Shown: positions 55,083 to 64,000 of the stretch, piece after piece
How positions within the stretch are numbered: position 1 is the stretch's first letter
Layout of the letters: every line of letters begins with the position of its first letter
Source of the DNA: Actinomycetota bacterium
GTDB taxonomy: Bacteria; Actinomycetota; Actinomycetes; Nanopelagicales; Nanopelagicaceae
Assembly: GCA_947371865.1 (NCBI GenBank)
Contig: CANBRH010000001.1
Span: 21,265-85,264, forward strand
Length of the DNA: 64,000 bases
Reading direction: 5' to 3'
The notes under the pieces: model-generated
The model's input: the letters and a program-made list of their open reading frames with translations, nothing else
What the model was told of the DNA's origin: nothing
Databases searched by the model: none
Made by a program: the position numbers and the translations under genes

Positions 55083-56231
55083 CTACAGCAGGATTTCGCG
55101 CACGATTCGATCTGCGATTAATCGCCCCGAACGGGTCAATGTCACGCGGCCACCATCCCATGAGCTGGCATCGATGTGACCTGATTCCAAGTAAGGAGCA
55201 AGGGCCTGAACTTGAAGAGTGCTGAGGCTCTCCAACGGCAAACCTAGAGGCAGACGAATGTTCAACATAAGGCGCTCTTCTTCTGACTCTTCTACCGTGA
55301 GCACTTCTTCACCATGAAGCGGAGATTGTCCGAGTGATAATTTTTCACGGTAAGCGTTCGGGTGCTTCACATTCCACCATCGTCGGCCATCGAGATGAGA
55401 ATGTGCGCCAGGTCCCAACCCCCACCAATTCTTTCCGTGCCAATAGGCAATGTTGTGCCGGCATTCCCCGCCAGGTTTAGACCAATTACTCAATTCGTAC
55501 CAAGAAAAACCGGCTGCTGAGGCCAACTCATCAACAAGCAAATACTTATCCGCGGTTTCATCTTCGTCGGGCATAACAACTTCCCCGCGCCGAACTTGAC
55601 CGGCCAATTTCGTTCCTTCTTCGACGATCAGTGCATAAGCTGAAATATGATCAATGGGAAGCGCGAGAGCGGTCTCCACAGAACTTTGCCAATCTGCCAT
55701 TGTTTCACTTGGCGATCCATAAATAAGGTCAACGCTTACGTGTTCAAACCCCGCAGAACGGGCCCATTCGGTCGCCTTGAAAACATTCTCTGGGTTATGA
55801 GTGCGATCTAAAATCTGTAAGACTTTGGGATTGGATGATTGCATCCCAAAAGAGACTCGATTGATTCCGACATGGCGCAGCTGTAGCAATTTCTCTTCAG
55901 TAACAGTATCGGGATTGGCCTCAATAGTTATCTCAATATCTTTGGCAAAACCAAAACGGCTTTCAAGATGTCCTAGTAACCGTCCTAAATCAGCAGGCTC
56001 CATTAACGTTGGAGTACCGCCACCGAAGAAGATTGTCGGGATGGAACCGGCATCGGGAGTGAAAACACATTCTTGAATGAGTAAATCTATGTACCCATCA
56101 GAGACCGACGCTAAATCTCCGCCGCTTCGAAGTTCGCTGGGAGTGTAGGTATTGAAGTCGCAGTAACCACAACGTTTCAAGCAATATGGGATGTGAATAT
56201 AGAACGAGAGCGGTGAAAGGGCACCGGCCAT
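55083..56231 (-). CDS. hemW: Radical SAM heme chaperone HemW
   Basis: A 382-residue radical SAM protein. The [4Fe-4S] motif CxxxCxxC is in YCLKRCGYCDFNTY, with FFGGGTPTLM, and a HemW C-terminal domain. HemW was often annotated as coproporphyrinogen III oxidase but binds and transfers heme. It starts 2 nt after lepA and precedes the DoxX-like gene and hrcA, a common actinobacterial order. Confidence 0.92.
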   Translation of the reverse strand: MAGALSPLSFYIHIPYCLKRCGYCDFNTYTPSELRSGGDLASVSDGYIDLLIQECVFTPDAGSIPTIFFGGGTPTLMEPADLGRLLGHLESRFGFAKDIEITIEANPDTVTEEKLLQLRHVGINRVSFGMQSSNPKVLQILDRTHNPENVFKATEWARSAGFEHVSVDLIYGSPSETMADWQSSVETALALPIDHISAYALIVEEGTKLAGQVRRGEVVMPDEDETADKYLLVDELASAAGFSWYELSNWSKPGGECRHNIAYWHGKNWWGLGPGAHSHLDGRRWWNVKHPNAYREKLSLGQSPLHGEEVLTVEESEEERLMLNIRLPLGLPLESLSTLQVQALAPYLESGHIDASSWDGGRVTLTRSGRLIADRIVREILL

Positions 56232-56233
56232 TT

Positions 56234-58102
56234 TTACTTCTTGGCCTTTGCCTTGTCTACATCGGCATCGGTCGTTAGCGCAGCAATAAATGCTTCTTGC
56301 GGAACTTCGACGCGACCGACCATCTTCATGCGCTTCTTGCCCTCTTTTTGCTTCTCGAGCAACTTGCGCTTACGTGAAATATCGCCGCCATAGCACTTCG
56401 CCAATACATCTTTACGAATAGCCCGGATGCTCTCGCGAGCAATAATTCGAGAACCGATAGCGGCCTGAATAGGAACTTCGAATTGCTGGCGTGGAATGAG
56501 TTCGCGCAACTTTGAGGTCATCATGACGCCATAGGCGTAAGCCTTGTCTTTATGGACGATGGCGCTAAAGGCATCGACGGTTTCGCCCTGCAGCAAGATA
56601 TCAACCTTGACGAGATCACCCTCAGCTTCGCCAATAGGTTCGTAATCAAGGGATGCATAACCGCGAGTCTTGGACTTGAGTTGATCAAAGAAGTCGAAAA
56701 CAATTTCGGCAAGTGGAAGTGTGTAGCGAATTTCAACACGATCTTCAGAGAGGTAATCCATACCTTTGAGCAGGCCACGACGTTGCTGACACAGCTCCAT
56801 AATTGCGCCGATAAATTCACTGGGGGCAAGAATGGTGGCACGAACGATCGGCTCTTCAACGGAGGCAACTTTTCCATCCGGAAATTCGCTGGGGTTTGTA
56901 ACAATTAACTCTTTGCCATCATCTCGCTTAACCCGATACACCACGTTGGGTGCGGTGGAAATAAGTGAGAGGTTGGACTCGCGCTCTAGGCGTTCACGCA
57001 CGATTTCCATGTGAAGAAGTCCTAGGAAGCCGCAACGAAACCCAAATCCAAGTGCTGCTGATGTTTCTGGCTCATAAACCAGGGCGGCATCATTGAGTTG
57101 AAGTTTGTCGAGGGCTTCACGCAACAGCGGATAGTCCGCGCCATCCAACGGATAAAGACCCGAGAAAACCATTGGTTTAGGGTCTTTATAGCCAGCCAAC
57201 GCTTTCGTGGTTGGGTTGTGATACGTCGTGATCGTGTCACCCACGCGAGACTGTCGTACATCTTTTACACCAGTGATGACATAACCAACTTCTCCGACTC
57301 CCAGACCCTTGCTGACGACCGGCTCGGGAGAGATAACGCCAACTTCGAGCATTTCGTGGCGAACACCGGTCGAGAACATTTGAATTTGGTCACGAGTAGA
57401 AAGGTGGCCATCAACTACTCGAACGTAAGTAACTACACCACGATACGTGTCATAAACTGAATCAAAGATCAACGCGCGCGCTGGTGCATTTGCATCGCCA
57501 ACTGGAGGCGGAATCTGCTTCACAATCTGGTCGAGAAGTTCCTCGACGCCAGCACCAGTCTTGCCCGAGACGCGTAGGCAATCTTCTGGTTGGCAGCCGA
57601 TTAACTTGGCGAGCTCTTCTGCAAACTTTTCAGGTTGAGCCGCGGGTAGATCAATTTTGTTCAAGACCGGAATGATGGTGAGATTATTTTCCATCGCCAA
57701 GTACAAGTTGGCCAATGTCTGCGCTTCAATTCCTTGCGCACAGTCCACCAGTAGTACGGCGCCTTCGCATGCAGCCAGCGAACGCGAAACTTCATAAGTA
57801 AAGTCGACGTGACCGGGTGTATCGATCATATTCAGGATGTATTCCTGGCCATCAATGCCAGATCTCCACGGCAGGCGGACTGCTTGGCTCTTAATGGTGA
57901 TGCCACGTTCGCGTTCAATATCCATTCGGTCTAGATATTGGGCACGCATATTTCGTTGTTCGACAACCTCAGTAATTCCAAGCATGCGATCAGCAAGCGT
58001 GGATTTACCGTGGTCAATATGGGCAATGATGCAGAAATTGCGAATTTGCTCCGGATTGGTTGAGGCAGGTTGTGGAGCTTTAGAAAGTTCTATGGCTGGC
58101 AT
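56234..58102 (-). CDS. lepA: Elongation factor 4 (LepA)
   Basis: A 622-residue translational GTPase. The P-loop is [18 protein letters not shown], then [19 protein letters not shown] and [10 protein letters not shown]. Domains II-V and the LepA-specific C-terminal domain ([20 protein letters not shown]) are complete. It remodels ribosomes during initiation or under ionic stress. It lies 21 nt after the rpsT stop. Confidence 0.96.
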   Translation of the reverse strand: MPAIELSKAPQPASTNPEQIRNFCIIAHIDHGKSTLADRMLGITEVVEQRNMRAQYLDRMDIERERGITIKSQAVRLPWRSGIDGQEYILNMIDTPGHVDFTYEVSRSLAACEGAVLLVDCAQGIEAQTLANLYLAMENNLTIIPVLNKIDLPAAQPEKFAEELAKLIGCQPEDCLRVSGKTGAGVEELLDQIVKQIPPPVGDANAPARALIFDSVYDTYRGVVTYVRVVDGHLSTRDQIQMFSTGVRHEMLEVGVISPEPVVSKGLGVGEVGYVITGVKDVRQSRVGDTITTYHNPTTKALAGYKDPKPMVFSGLYPLDGADYPLLREALDKLQLNDAALVYEPETSAALGFGFRCGFLGLLHMEIVRERLERESNLSLISTAPNVVYRVKRDDGKELIVTNPSEFPDGKVASVEEPIVRATILAPSEFIGAIMELCQQRRGLLKGMDYLSEDRVEIRYTLPLAEIVFDFFDQLKSKTRGYASLDYEPIGEAEGDLVKVDILLQGETVDAFSAIVHKDKAYAYGVMMTSKLRELIPRQQFEVPIQAAIGSRIIARESIRAIRKDVLAKCYGGDISRKRKLLEKQKEGKKRMKMVGRVEVPQEAFIAALTTDADVDKAKAKK

Positions 58103-58123
58103 GAACTTTGTAAAACGAGAAAA

Positions 58124-58393
58124 TTAACGAACGGCAGCTTTATTGGCTTGCTTAGCCATAGCTGACTTCTTGTTTGCTGCAGCGTTTGCATGGATGACGC
58201 CCTTGGTGACGGCAACATCAAGTGACTTGGAAGCAAGGCGAAGTTCATCGGCGATGACTTTCTGATCGCCAGCGGCGAGCGCATCGCGGAAACGGCGGAT
58301 CGCAGTCTTGATGGCGGAGCGGGCAGACTTATTACGAAGCTGTGCCTTCTCGTTCGTCTTAATACGCTTGATCTGCGACTTGATATTTGCCAC
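58124..58393 (-). CDS. rpsT: 30S ribosomal protein bS20
   Basis: An 89-residue protein starting at GTG with [20 protein letters not shown] and containing [15 protein letters not shown] at its end. It is very basic and alpha-helical, standard length. It is on the same strand as lepA and holA. Confidence 0.95.
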   Translation of the reverse strand: MANIKSQIKRIKTNEKAQLRNKSARSAIKTAIRRFRDALAAGDQKVIADELRLASKSLDVAVTKGVIHANAAANKKSAMAKQANKAAVR

Positions 58394-58557
58394 TTCGAAC
58401 TACTTTCTTCCATGATCTAAAAGATCCCCGAATTTGGGTTACTGCGTGCATCATAAGCCGACATCTTGCGAGCCGGGCTGAGCGCGAAAGGTTACCAGTC
58501 CTGCCCCGTCTGGCTCAAACTCAGATGGAAATTAGGCGTTGAACCGGCCCATCTTGG
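58394..58557. other. holA-rpsT intergenic region
   Basis: 164 nt with no gene. GATCT-AAA-AGATC (58414-58426) is a small inverted repeat in the rpsT leader about 21-33 nt before the start. No clear terminator for holA. Confidence 0.4.
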
Positions 58558-59502
58558 CTACTTTGCCGCCCGAAACCGGGTGATCTGGATGATGGCTCGC
58601 TCGAGGGCATATGCCGGGTCTGCAGCAGCTCCTTTGATGTCGGCATCCGTCTGAGCCACCGTGATGACCGCTTGGCTGAGCGAATTCGGATTCCAGCCCG
58701 AGAGTTGACGCCTGGCCTTATCAATTTGCCAAGGAGGTAGACCCAGTGAGGAGGCTAAATCGAAGGCTTTCATGCCGCGACTTGCGCCAGAAACTTTTGC
58801 CAGAGTGCGCAGCGAAGAGGCGAGAGCGCTAATGATGAGGACTGGGTCAACTCCCGTGTCTAGCGCATTTCGGAGCGAGATCAGCGCCTGATCCATAAGC
58901 CCATCGATAACTGCATCCGCTACTTCAAAGCCAGTGGTCTCAGTTCGACCTTGGTAATACCGCGCGACATCAGATTCATCGATGACTTTGCCGGCAAGGA
59001 CATCTGAGGCCAGTTGTGAGCAGGCACTTCCCAATTCTCGAAGATCACTTCCCAGCGCATCGACCAAATCTTGAACCGCACCCGATGTGATTTTGCGATG
59101 GTGACGAGAAAATTCGCGCTGAACAAACTCCAGCTTTTCACTCTCTTTTTTCAATACATCACAGGCGATGACCACGGGATTGAATTTCTTGACTTTGTCC
59201 AGCAGCACCTTGCCTTTAACGCCCCCTTTATGCCACAAAACCAAGAGCACGTTCTCATCGCTATCACCGAGATAGCTAGTTACTTCATCCTGCTGATCTG
59301 CGTTGAGGTCCTGCATTTCTTTGATAACAACTATCCGAGATTCGCCAAAGAGGGACGGGGCAAGAGCGTCGGTTATTGCACCAACTTCGCTTTCGCTGGC
59401 ATCGATAGTTGACACCTGTGCTCCAGAATTTTGGGAGATCAACTCTGCGATCGCTCGGTCAGCAAGAATTGCCTCGCCACCCAACAGAAGTGCTAACCCC
59501 AC
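58558..59502 (-). CDS. holA: DNA polymerase III subunit delta
   Basis: A protein of about 314 residues of the HolA family. The N-terminus has LLLGGEAILADRAIAELI, followed by a degenerate ATPase-like domain and the C-terminal domain with LISLRNALDTGVDPVLIISA, ASSLGLPPWQIDKARRQLSG. It is the clamp-loader subunit that opens the beta clamp. TTG 59517 is also possible; GTG 59502 is preferred because GGTGG lies 8 nt upstream and it gives the usual short N-terminus. It overlaps the end of comEC by 10 nt. Confidence 0.9.
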   Translation of the reverse strand: MGLALLLGGEAILADRAIAELISQNSGAQVSTIDASESEVGAITDALAPSLFGESRIVVIKEMQDLNADQQDEVTSYLGDSDENVLLVLWHKGGVKGKVLLDKVKKFNPVVIACDVLKKESEKLEFVQREFSRHHRKITSGAVQDLVDALGSDLRELGSACSQLASDVLAGKVIDESDVARYYQGRTETTGFEVADAVIDGLMDQALISLRNALDTGVDPVLIISALASSLRTLAKVSGASRGMKAFDLASSLGLPPWQIDKARRQLSGWNPNSLSQAVITVAQTDADIKGAAADPAYALERAIIQITRFRAAK

Positions 59503-61760
59503 GAAAACCGCCACCAATCTCGCTTCAGAACTCTGATCTTAAGGGAATTATCAATAGCAATGGCCCCATCAAGATCGGTGCGCAGGATTCGAGCGTGTTC
59601 GTGGCTCAATGCTGCCAGGGTCCGAGTTGCTGGATGACCATAACTATTACCTGCGCCCACGCTGATAACCGCAATCTGCGGATGAAGCCGTTGTACAAGT
59701 GGCCAATATTGATATGCCGAACCATGGTGACTTGCCTTCAGAATCTGTACTTGTTCAATTTTTCCTGATGCAAGCACCGCTTCCTGAACGGGTGGCTCGA
59801 TATCGGCTCCTTCGAGAATCCGCAGACCGTCTATTTTTATAGAAAGTGCAATGCTGGAATTATTAATGGCCGAACCATCGCCAGGCATTGATGCGAAGGT
59901 TTTGATCTCGGTGCCCGGCCAAAGCACGCTGACCTTTCCCCTATGCCGGCCATTACTTAGTTGATGAAGGTCGATCTCTTGGCCGGCATGCACCACATGC
60001 TGGGGAATTTCGCCCAGCGCTCTCTTCACCATCGTTGATTCAGAAAGTGGTTTGTTCAAGTTGGAGAGCCAGACCGATCCAACATCGCGCTCATGCAGAG
60101 CGCCTTGGAGACCGGCCACGTGATCTGCATGAAAATGGGTCAGTACTAAGAGAGTTATGGATCGAACGCCGAGTTTGTTCAGGCAACTATCAATTAATGC
60201 GGGATCCGGACCAACATCGATAACGATGGCGCGATGATCTCCTAAATTGATAACCGAGGCATCGCCTTGACCCACGTTGCAATTTACGAAAGTCCAATCA
60301 GCCATCGGCCAACTGGCCCATGGGGACCACAACAAAATTCCAAGTGTTGTGACCAAAAGGCCAAAGGGCAACCAGCGCTTGGTGGCCGCGGCCACCACAA
60401 TGACAGTGAGAAATGAGATCGTGAAGAGATTGGCCGTGACCGACAGAACTGGGAATTTGGCGAAATTAGTTGCCACCCAAGTAATCCAGTGACTGCATGG
60501 GGAGATGAGCAGAAAGAGAAAATGAGCAAGGAACGGTAAAACTGGGGCAAGAAGGGCTGCAATTAAACCGAGAACTGTGATCGGTGCGACGACGGGAGCA
60601 ACGATCAGGTTGGCAGGGATACTCACCAGCGAAAACTGACCAGAGATTGCCAAAATAATCGGCGTACAAGCCAGAGTCGCAGAAACCGGAATCGATATTG
60701 ATTCGGCCGCTCCCCCGAAGAAGCGCTGCCAAGATCTGGCTAGCTTTGGCGAGAGCAGAATTATTCCAGCTGTTGCCGATACCGAGAGCGCGAAGCCCGG
60801 ATCTTGGGCTTGAAATGGATCAATCAAGATCAAGGTTGATACGGCCAAACCTAGCGCCGAGAGAGCAGAGGATTTCCTGCCTTTCATTCGCGCGAAAAGC
60901 AAGATCGCGGTCATAACTGCCGCGCGCAAAACCGAAGGAGATGGTCGAACCAAGAAAAGAAAAGCGAGCAACAACCCGGCTGTGACAATAATGCGGGCGC
61001 TCAGAGATTTGAACACCCATTGCAACAACCACAACACAAAGGCAGAGACGATCGCAAAGTTCTCACCGCTGACAGCTGTCAAGTGCGTTAGCCCGACCCT
61101 GCGCATTGCAGACCCGAATTCGGCTGACTGTCCTGAGGTATCTCCCAAGATCATCCCTGGGATGAGTGCGCCAGCATCACCGGAAATATCGCCCGCTTCA
61201 CGGCGAAAGGTCGCTCGAATTCGTTGGGTGACCCGCCAAATGCCCGTAGCCGAATGCAGTAACGTGCAGCGACCACGCACGGTCACTAGCGCCACAACTT
61301 TCGGATTACGAGACCGTAGTAATTTCCCAGAGCACTCAATCTGATCACCTGAGACAAAGGCAATGGCTGTGCTGGATGAGATCGTCAGCGGCACTCTGGT
61401 TCGATATCTCTGAGTACCCGCAGCAATGAGTTCACTCCTCAACTGAAAAGTAAATCGAGGTGGCAAGGTGCGCGAACCTAAGACTCGCGCGGGGCTAGTT
61501 ACTACGTCGCTCTGAACATTGCCGATTATCTTGACGCTCCCGTGTCTTCCCACTAACTCATGAACAATGTTGTGGTGAAGAGAGAACGTTCTCAGCAAAA
61601 TGAGTGCGGCCCCGAGTAGAAGAACGATCACAAACATTCGTGCAATTTTGAGGTCCGTAGCGGCAAGGAAGACAAGGGGTAAAAGCAGAAAGTATTTCCA
61701 CGGTTGTGCGTCAATCGTGATCAGCGCACCGACCCACAGCGAGGAGCCGATAGCCAACAA
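59493..61760 (-). CDS. comEC: ComEC/Rec2 DNA uptake channel
   Basis: A 755-residue membrane protein. The N-terminal part holds a DUF4131/OB-like domain, the middle a competence channel domain with many membrane segments (GLTHLTAVSGENFAIVSAFV), and the C-terminal part a metallo-beta-lactamase-like domain (LVLTHFHADHVAGL, LKASHHGSAYQYWP). It carries single-stranded DNA across the membrane. The start is a TTG directly after a hairpin that fills the comEA-comEC gap, with no ribosome binding site. Confidence 0.92.
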   Translation of the reverse strand: MLAIGSSLWVGALITIDAQPWKYFLLLPLVFLAATDLKIARMFVIVLLLGAALILLRTFSLHHNIVHELVGRHGSVKIIGNVQSDVVTSPARVLGSRTLPPRFTFQLRSELIAAGTQRYRTRVPLTISSSTAIAFVSGDQIECSGKLLRSRNPKVVALVTVRGRCTLLHSATGIWRVTQRIRATFRREAGDISGDAGALIPGMILGDTSGQSAEFGSAMRRVGLTHLTAVSGENFAIVSAFVLWLLQWVFKSLSARIIVTAGLLLAFLFLVRPSPSVLRAAVMTAILLFARMKGRKSSALSALGLAVSTLILIDPFQAQDPGFALSVSATAGIILLSPKLARSWQRFFGGAAESISIPVSATLACTPIILAISGQFSLVSIPANLIVAPVVAPITVLGLIAALLAPVLPFLAHFLFLLISPCSHWITWVATNFAKFPVLSVTANLFTISFLTVIVVAAATKRWLPFGLLVTTLGILLWSPWASWPMADWTFVNCNVGQGDASVINLGDHRAIVIDVGPDPALIDSCLNKLGVRSITLLVLTHFHADHVAGLQGALHERDVGSVWLSNLNKPLSESTMVKRALGEIPQHVVHAGQEIDLHQLSNGRHRGKVSVLWPGTEIKTFASMPGDGSAINNSSIALSIKIDGLRILEGADIEPPVQEAVLASGKIEQVQILKASHHGSAYQYWPLVQRLHPQIAVISVGAGNSYGHPATRTLAALSHEHARILRTDLDGAIAIDNSLKIRVLKRDWWRFSWG

Positions 61761-61783
61761 CCGAAAGTCAGATTTACTTTCGG
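61761..61783 (-). promoter_or_regulatory. Hairpin filling the comEA-comEC gap
   Basis: CCGAAAGT (61761-61768) and ACTTTCGG (61776-61783) form a perfect 8-bp stem with a 7-nt loop, exactly the 23 nt between the comEA stop and the comEC TTG start. It occupies the place where a Shine-Dalgarno sequence should be. It may dampen or couple comEC translation, or act as an attenuator. Confidence 0.6.
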
Positions 61784-62425
61784 CTAAAGAACTATCAAAG
61801 ATTTAATCTCTCCAAATTTAGCAACGCCCATGCCTTTTACTTTGCGCAGACCATCCAATGATGTGAAAGCGCCATTCTTCTTCCGATAATCCACGATGCG
61901 CTGTGCCATGACCGGACCTATGCCTGGCAATTGATCAAGTTGAACAGCAGTAGCGCTGTTGAGATGAATCGGAAAATGGGAAACCAGGCGAGTACTTGTG
62001 CTCTTTGATGTAACTGCCGATGGAACGACCGATGTGCCCACCAAGATTTGTTGCCCATCAAAGAGGATTTCGGCCAAATTGATATCAGAAAGATCAACGC
62101 CTGATTTGGCACCTCCCGCCGCTTTTATGGCATCGATCGCTCGTGAACCAGCGACCAACGAATACACCCCTGGGTGGTTGACCTTGCCCGCCACATCAAT
62201 GACTACGGAAGCAGGAAGAGATGGTGGGGGCGTGGGCATAGGGGACGCCGCTTGAGTGGCCAGCGGATCAATTAATTTCTCGGATGTCGCTTGCTGGGCC
62301 GGGGCAAGCGAGTGTCCATGAGCCAGAGAGACATAGAAAAGGCTGAGCCCGAGTGCGGCGATGGCAACCAGCACCATGCCGCGTCTTTGCTCCGATGAAA
62401 AAGCGGCAAATGGCGCGAGATTCAC
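61784..62425 (-). CDS. comEA: ComEA-type DNA-binding competence protein
   Basis: A 213-residue protein. One membrane segment is at about residues 17-37 (VLVAIAALGLSLFYVSLAHG), then a Pro-rich linker, an SLBB domain (VIDVAGKVNHPGVYSLVAG) and a C-terminal helix-hairpin-helix domain (LDQLPGIGPVMAQRIVDY, LRKVKGMGVAKFGEI). It binds incoming double-stranded DNA outside the membrane and hands it to ComEC. The GTG start has TAACTT 6 nt upstream. comEA and comEC are probably co-transcribed. Confidence 0.92.
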   Translation of the reverse strand: MNLAPFAAFSSEQRRGMVLVAIAALGLSLFYVSLAHGHSLAPAQQATSEKLIDPLATQAASPMPTPPPSLPASVVIDVAGKVNHPGVYSLVAGSRAIDAIKAAGGAKSGVDLSDINLAEILFDGQQILVGTSVVPSAVTSKSTSTRLVSHFPIHLNSATAVQLDQLPGIGPVMAQRIVDYRKKNGAFTSLDGLRKVKGMGVAKFGEIKSLIVL

Positions 62426-62482
62426 TCCGCAAAGTTATTGAAGTATTGAGCTGCAAATAATCGCAGTCGAACACATTGTGAA

Positions 62483-64000
62483 TTACAGGACGATGTTGAC
62501 GAGCTTGGGAGCCCTGACAATAACTTTCTTGATCTCTTGCCCAACAATCGCTGCGGCAATTTCGGGGTTGGCATAAGCCAACTTTTCTAAGTCGGCATCG
62601 GAGATCTGTGGTGAAACATCAATGCGATCTTTAATCTTGCCATTGATCTGCAAAATGACGACCACGGCATCAGATTCCAATAACGCGGGATCAATAGCCG
62701 GGAATCCAGCAAGTGCAACTCCGGGTTGGTGTCCTAACTTGGCCCACATTTCCTCCGCGGTGTAAGGCGCAACCAGGGATAGCGTTAAAGCAATAACTTC
62801 GGCGGCTTCGCGGACAGCAGGATCGGCCGCGCCACAGCCTGAATCAATGGCTTTGCGCGTCACGTTTACGAGTTCCATGATTCGTGCAACCGCCACGTTG
62901 AATCGGAAAGATTCAACCGCAAAACTGATGTCATGCAGCGCTTTATGAGTAGCCTTTCGAAGTGTTACATCACCTTTAGTGACATCTACTCCGGGTTGGC
63001 TGGAAACTTCACCAGAGATGCGCCAAGCCCGATTAATAAATTTAACAGAGCCGCTGGGCGAAACATCAGCCCAATCGACGTCATCTTCTGGTGGCCCGGC
63101 AAAAACTAGCGAGAGTCGCACCGCGTCGACACCATGGGTGTCTAACTGCTCGGACAAGGTGACGAGATTTCCTCGAGATTTGCTCATGGCCGAACCATCC
63201 ATCAAAACCATGCCCTGATTAAGCAGACGGGTAAATGGTTCGGTGAAGTTGACTAAACCTATGTCGTACAGGACTTTGGTAAAGAATCTGGAATACAACA
63301 AATGCAAAATCGCGTGGGTGACGCCGCCAACATATTGATCGACCGGCAACCATTCATTGACCAATTCAGGGTCGAAGGCCCGTTCGGAATCAAAGGGGTT
63401 GGTGTAGCGAAGGAAGTACCAAGACGAGTCAAAGAAGGTATCCATAGTGTCGGCATCGCGACGCGCAGGACCCGAGCACGTAGGACAAGTGATGTTGACC
63501 CAATTTTCAGCTGCCCCTAGCGGGGATGAACCCTTTGGTTTCAGATCTAAACCAGCTGCATCTGGAAGTTCGACCGGCAATTGCTCGACCGGAACCGGAA
63601 CCTCGCCACAGGTTGGGCAATGAATAATAGGAATAGGCGTTCCCCAGAAGCGCTGGCGTGAGATCAGCCAATCGCGGAGGCGATAATTTTTGGCCGCTTT
63701 ACCCAAGCCTTTGCTTGCTAACTCTTCAGTAATTTTTGCAATCGCATCAGATTTGGTAAGGCCATTGAGAGAACCTGAGTTAACGAGAACTCCGTCTCCG
63801 CCCGTAGCAATTCCAGTTTCGTTTGGATCTTCTTCGCCGGTATCTACAACCACAACGACTGGCAATTTCATTGCACGTGCAAAATCTAAGTCGCGTTGAT
63901 CATGCGCCGGAACAGCCATAATCGCACCAGTGCCGTAATCAGCAAGTACATAATCACTAGCCCATATCGGACTCTGCGCACCGTTAACTGGGTTGATGGC
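62483..64000 (-). CDS. leuS: Leucyl-tRNA synthetase (N-terminal part outside window)
   Basis: The last 505 residues of LeuRS; the frame continues past the right edge. Visible are the end of the editing domain ([20 protein letters not shown]), the [20 protein letters not shown] zinc region, the KMSKS equivalent AMSKSRGN, and the anticodon-binding and C-terminal domain (YAEEMW-like [11 protein letters not shown]). It charges tRNA-Leu. The leuS-comEA-comEC-holA order on one strand is common in actinobacteria. Confidence 0.95.
   Translation of the reverse strand, partial: AINPVNGAQSPIWASDYVLADYGTGAIMAVPAHDQRDLDFARAMKLPVVVVVDTGEEDPNETGIATGGDGVLVNSGSLNGLTKSDAIAKITEELASKGLGKAAKNYRLRDWLISRQRFWGTPIPIIHCPTCGEVPVPVEQLPVELPDAAGLDLKPKGSSPLGAAENWVNITCPTCSGPARRDADTMDTFFDSSWYFLRYTNPFDSERAFDPELVNEWLPVDQYVGGVTHAILHLLYSRFFTKVLYDIGLVNFTEPFTRLLNQGMVLMDGSAMSKSRGNLVTLSEQLDTHGVDAVRLSLVFAGPPEDDVDWADVSPSGSVKFINRAWRISGEVSSQPGVDVTKGDVTLRKATHKALHDISFAVESFRFNVAVARIMELVNVTRKAIDSGCGAADPAVREAAEVIALTLSLVAPYTAEEMWAKLGHQPGVALAGFPAIDPALLESDAVVVILQINGKIKDRIDVSPQISDADLEKLAYANPEIAAAIVGQEIKKVIVRAPKLVNIVL

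Overview
The window reads as one continuous stretch of chromosome from a member of the Actinomycetota. The markers are DUF3000, DUF3093, DUF3159 and DUF4193 proteins, a SepIVA-like coiled-coil protein placed between coaD and DUF177/rpmF, a Lys/Ala-tailed HU protein, a TrkA pair, and an IclR (NdgR-type) regulator divergent from leuCD. Base composition looks close to half GC, gaps are short and genes overlap often. This suggests a streamlined, possibly aquatic actinobacterium (Nanopelagicales-like) rather than a high-GC soil form; the exact lineage is inference.

Layout. 1-2.4 kb: envelope genes (GT4 glycosyltransferase cut by the window edge, NlpC/P60 peptidase, small Cys protein). 2.5-10 kb: RibD-C reductase, EamA transporter, DUF3000, RNase D, FTR1 iron permease and a fadA-fadB beta-oxidation pair. 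10-19 kb: aconitase, an RNA methyltransferase, two TrkA K+ regulators, DUF3159-dut-thioesterase, DUF3093, DUF4193 and a soluble fatty-acid desaturase. 19-34.5 kb, all minus strand: trmD-rimM-khpA-rpsP, ffh, the nitrogen block amtB-glnB-glnD, ftsY-smc-rnc-rpmF, DUF177, SepIVA, coaD and rsmD. 34.5-44.8 kb: recG, rpmB, thiL, a stand-alone Lrp ligand-binding domain, plsC-gpsA-ddl, HU, leuCD and the IclR regulator. 45-45.9 kb: a putative toxin-antitoxin pair, the only clearly accessory locus. 45.9-64 kb: tRNA-Glu, tRNA-Gln, gltX, FAH hydrolase, a cytidine-deaminase-like protein, CBS membrane protein, ybeY, phoH, HIT, rsmE, dnaJ, hrcA, DoxX-like, hemW, lepA, rpsT, holA, comEC, comEA and the 3' part of leuS.

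How the genes work together. Most are housekeeping: ribosome building (rpsP, rpmF, rpmB, rpsT, rimM, rsmD, rsmE, ybeY, trmD), SRP targeting (ffh, ftsY), chromosome organisation and repair (smc, HU, recG, holA), nitrogen sensing, leucine synthesis, phospholipid and peptidoglycan precursors, and DNA uptake (comEA, comEC).

A pattern runs through the whole window. About sixteen first-in-unit genes have no Shine-Dalgarno sequence but carry a TANNNT hexamer 6-7 nt before the start codon. This is the signature of leaderless transcripts, and it settles several start codons. Genes inside operons use ordinary ribosome binding sites or stop/start overlaps. No CRISPR array, prophage or insertion sequence was seen. 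The more unusual items are a duplicated hairpin at the acnA 3' end, palindromes over the FTR1 and glnD promoters, three spaced GTTAC-type half-site pairs before amtB, a hairpin that fills the comEA-comEC gap, and the toxin-antitoxin pair with an enlarged antitoxin.
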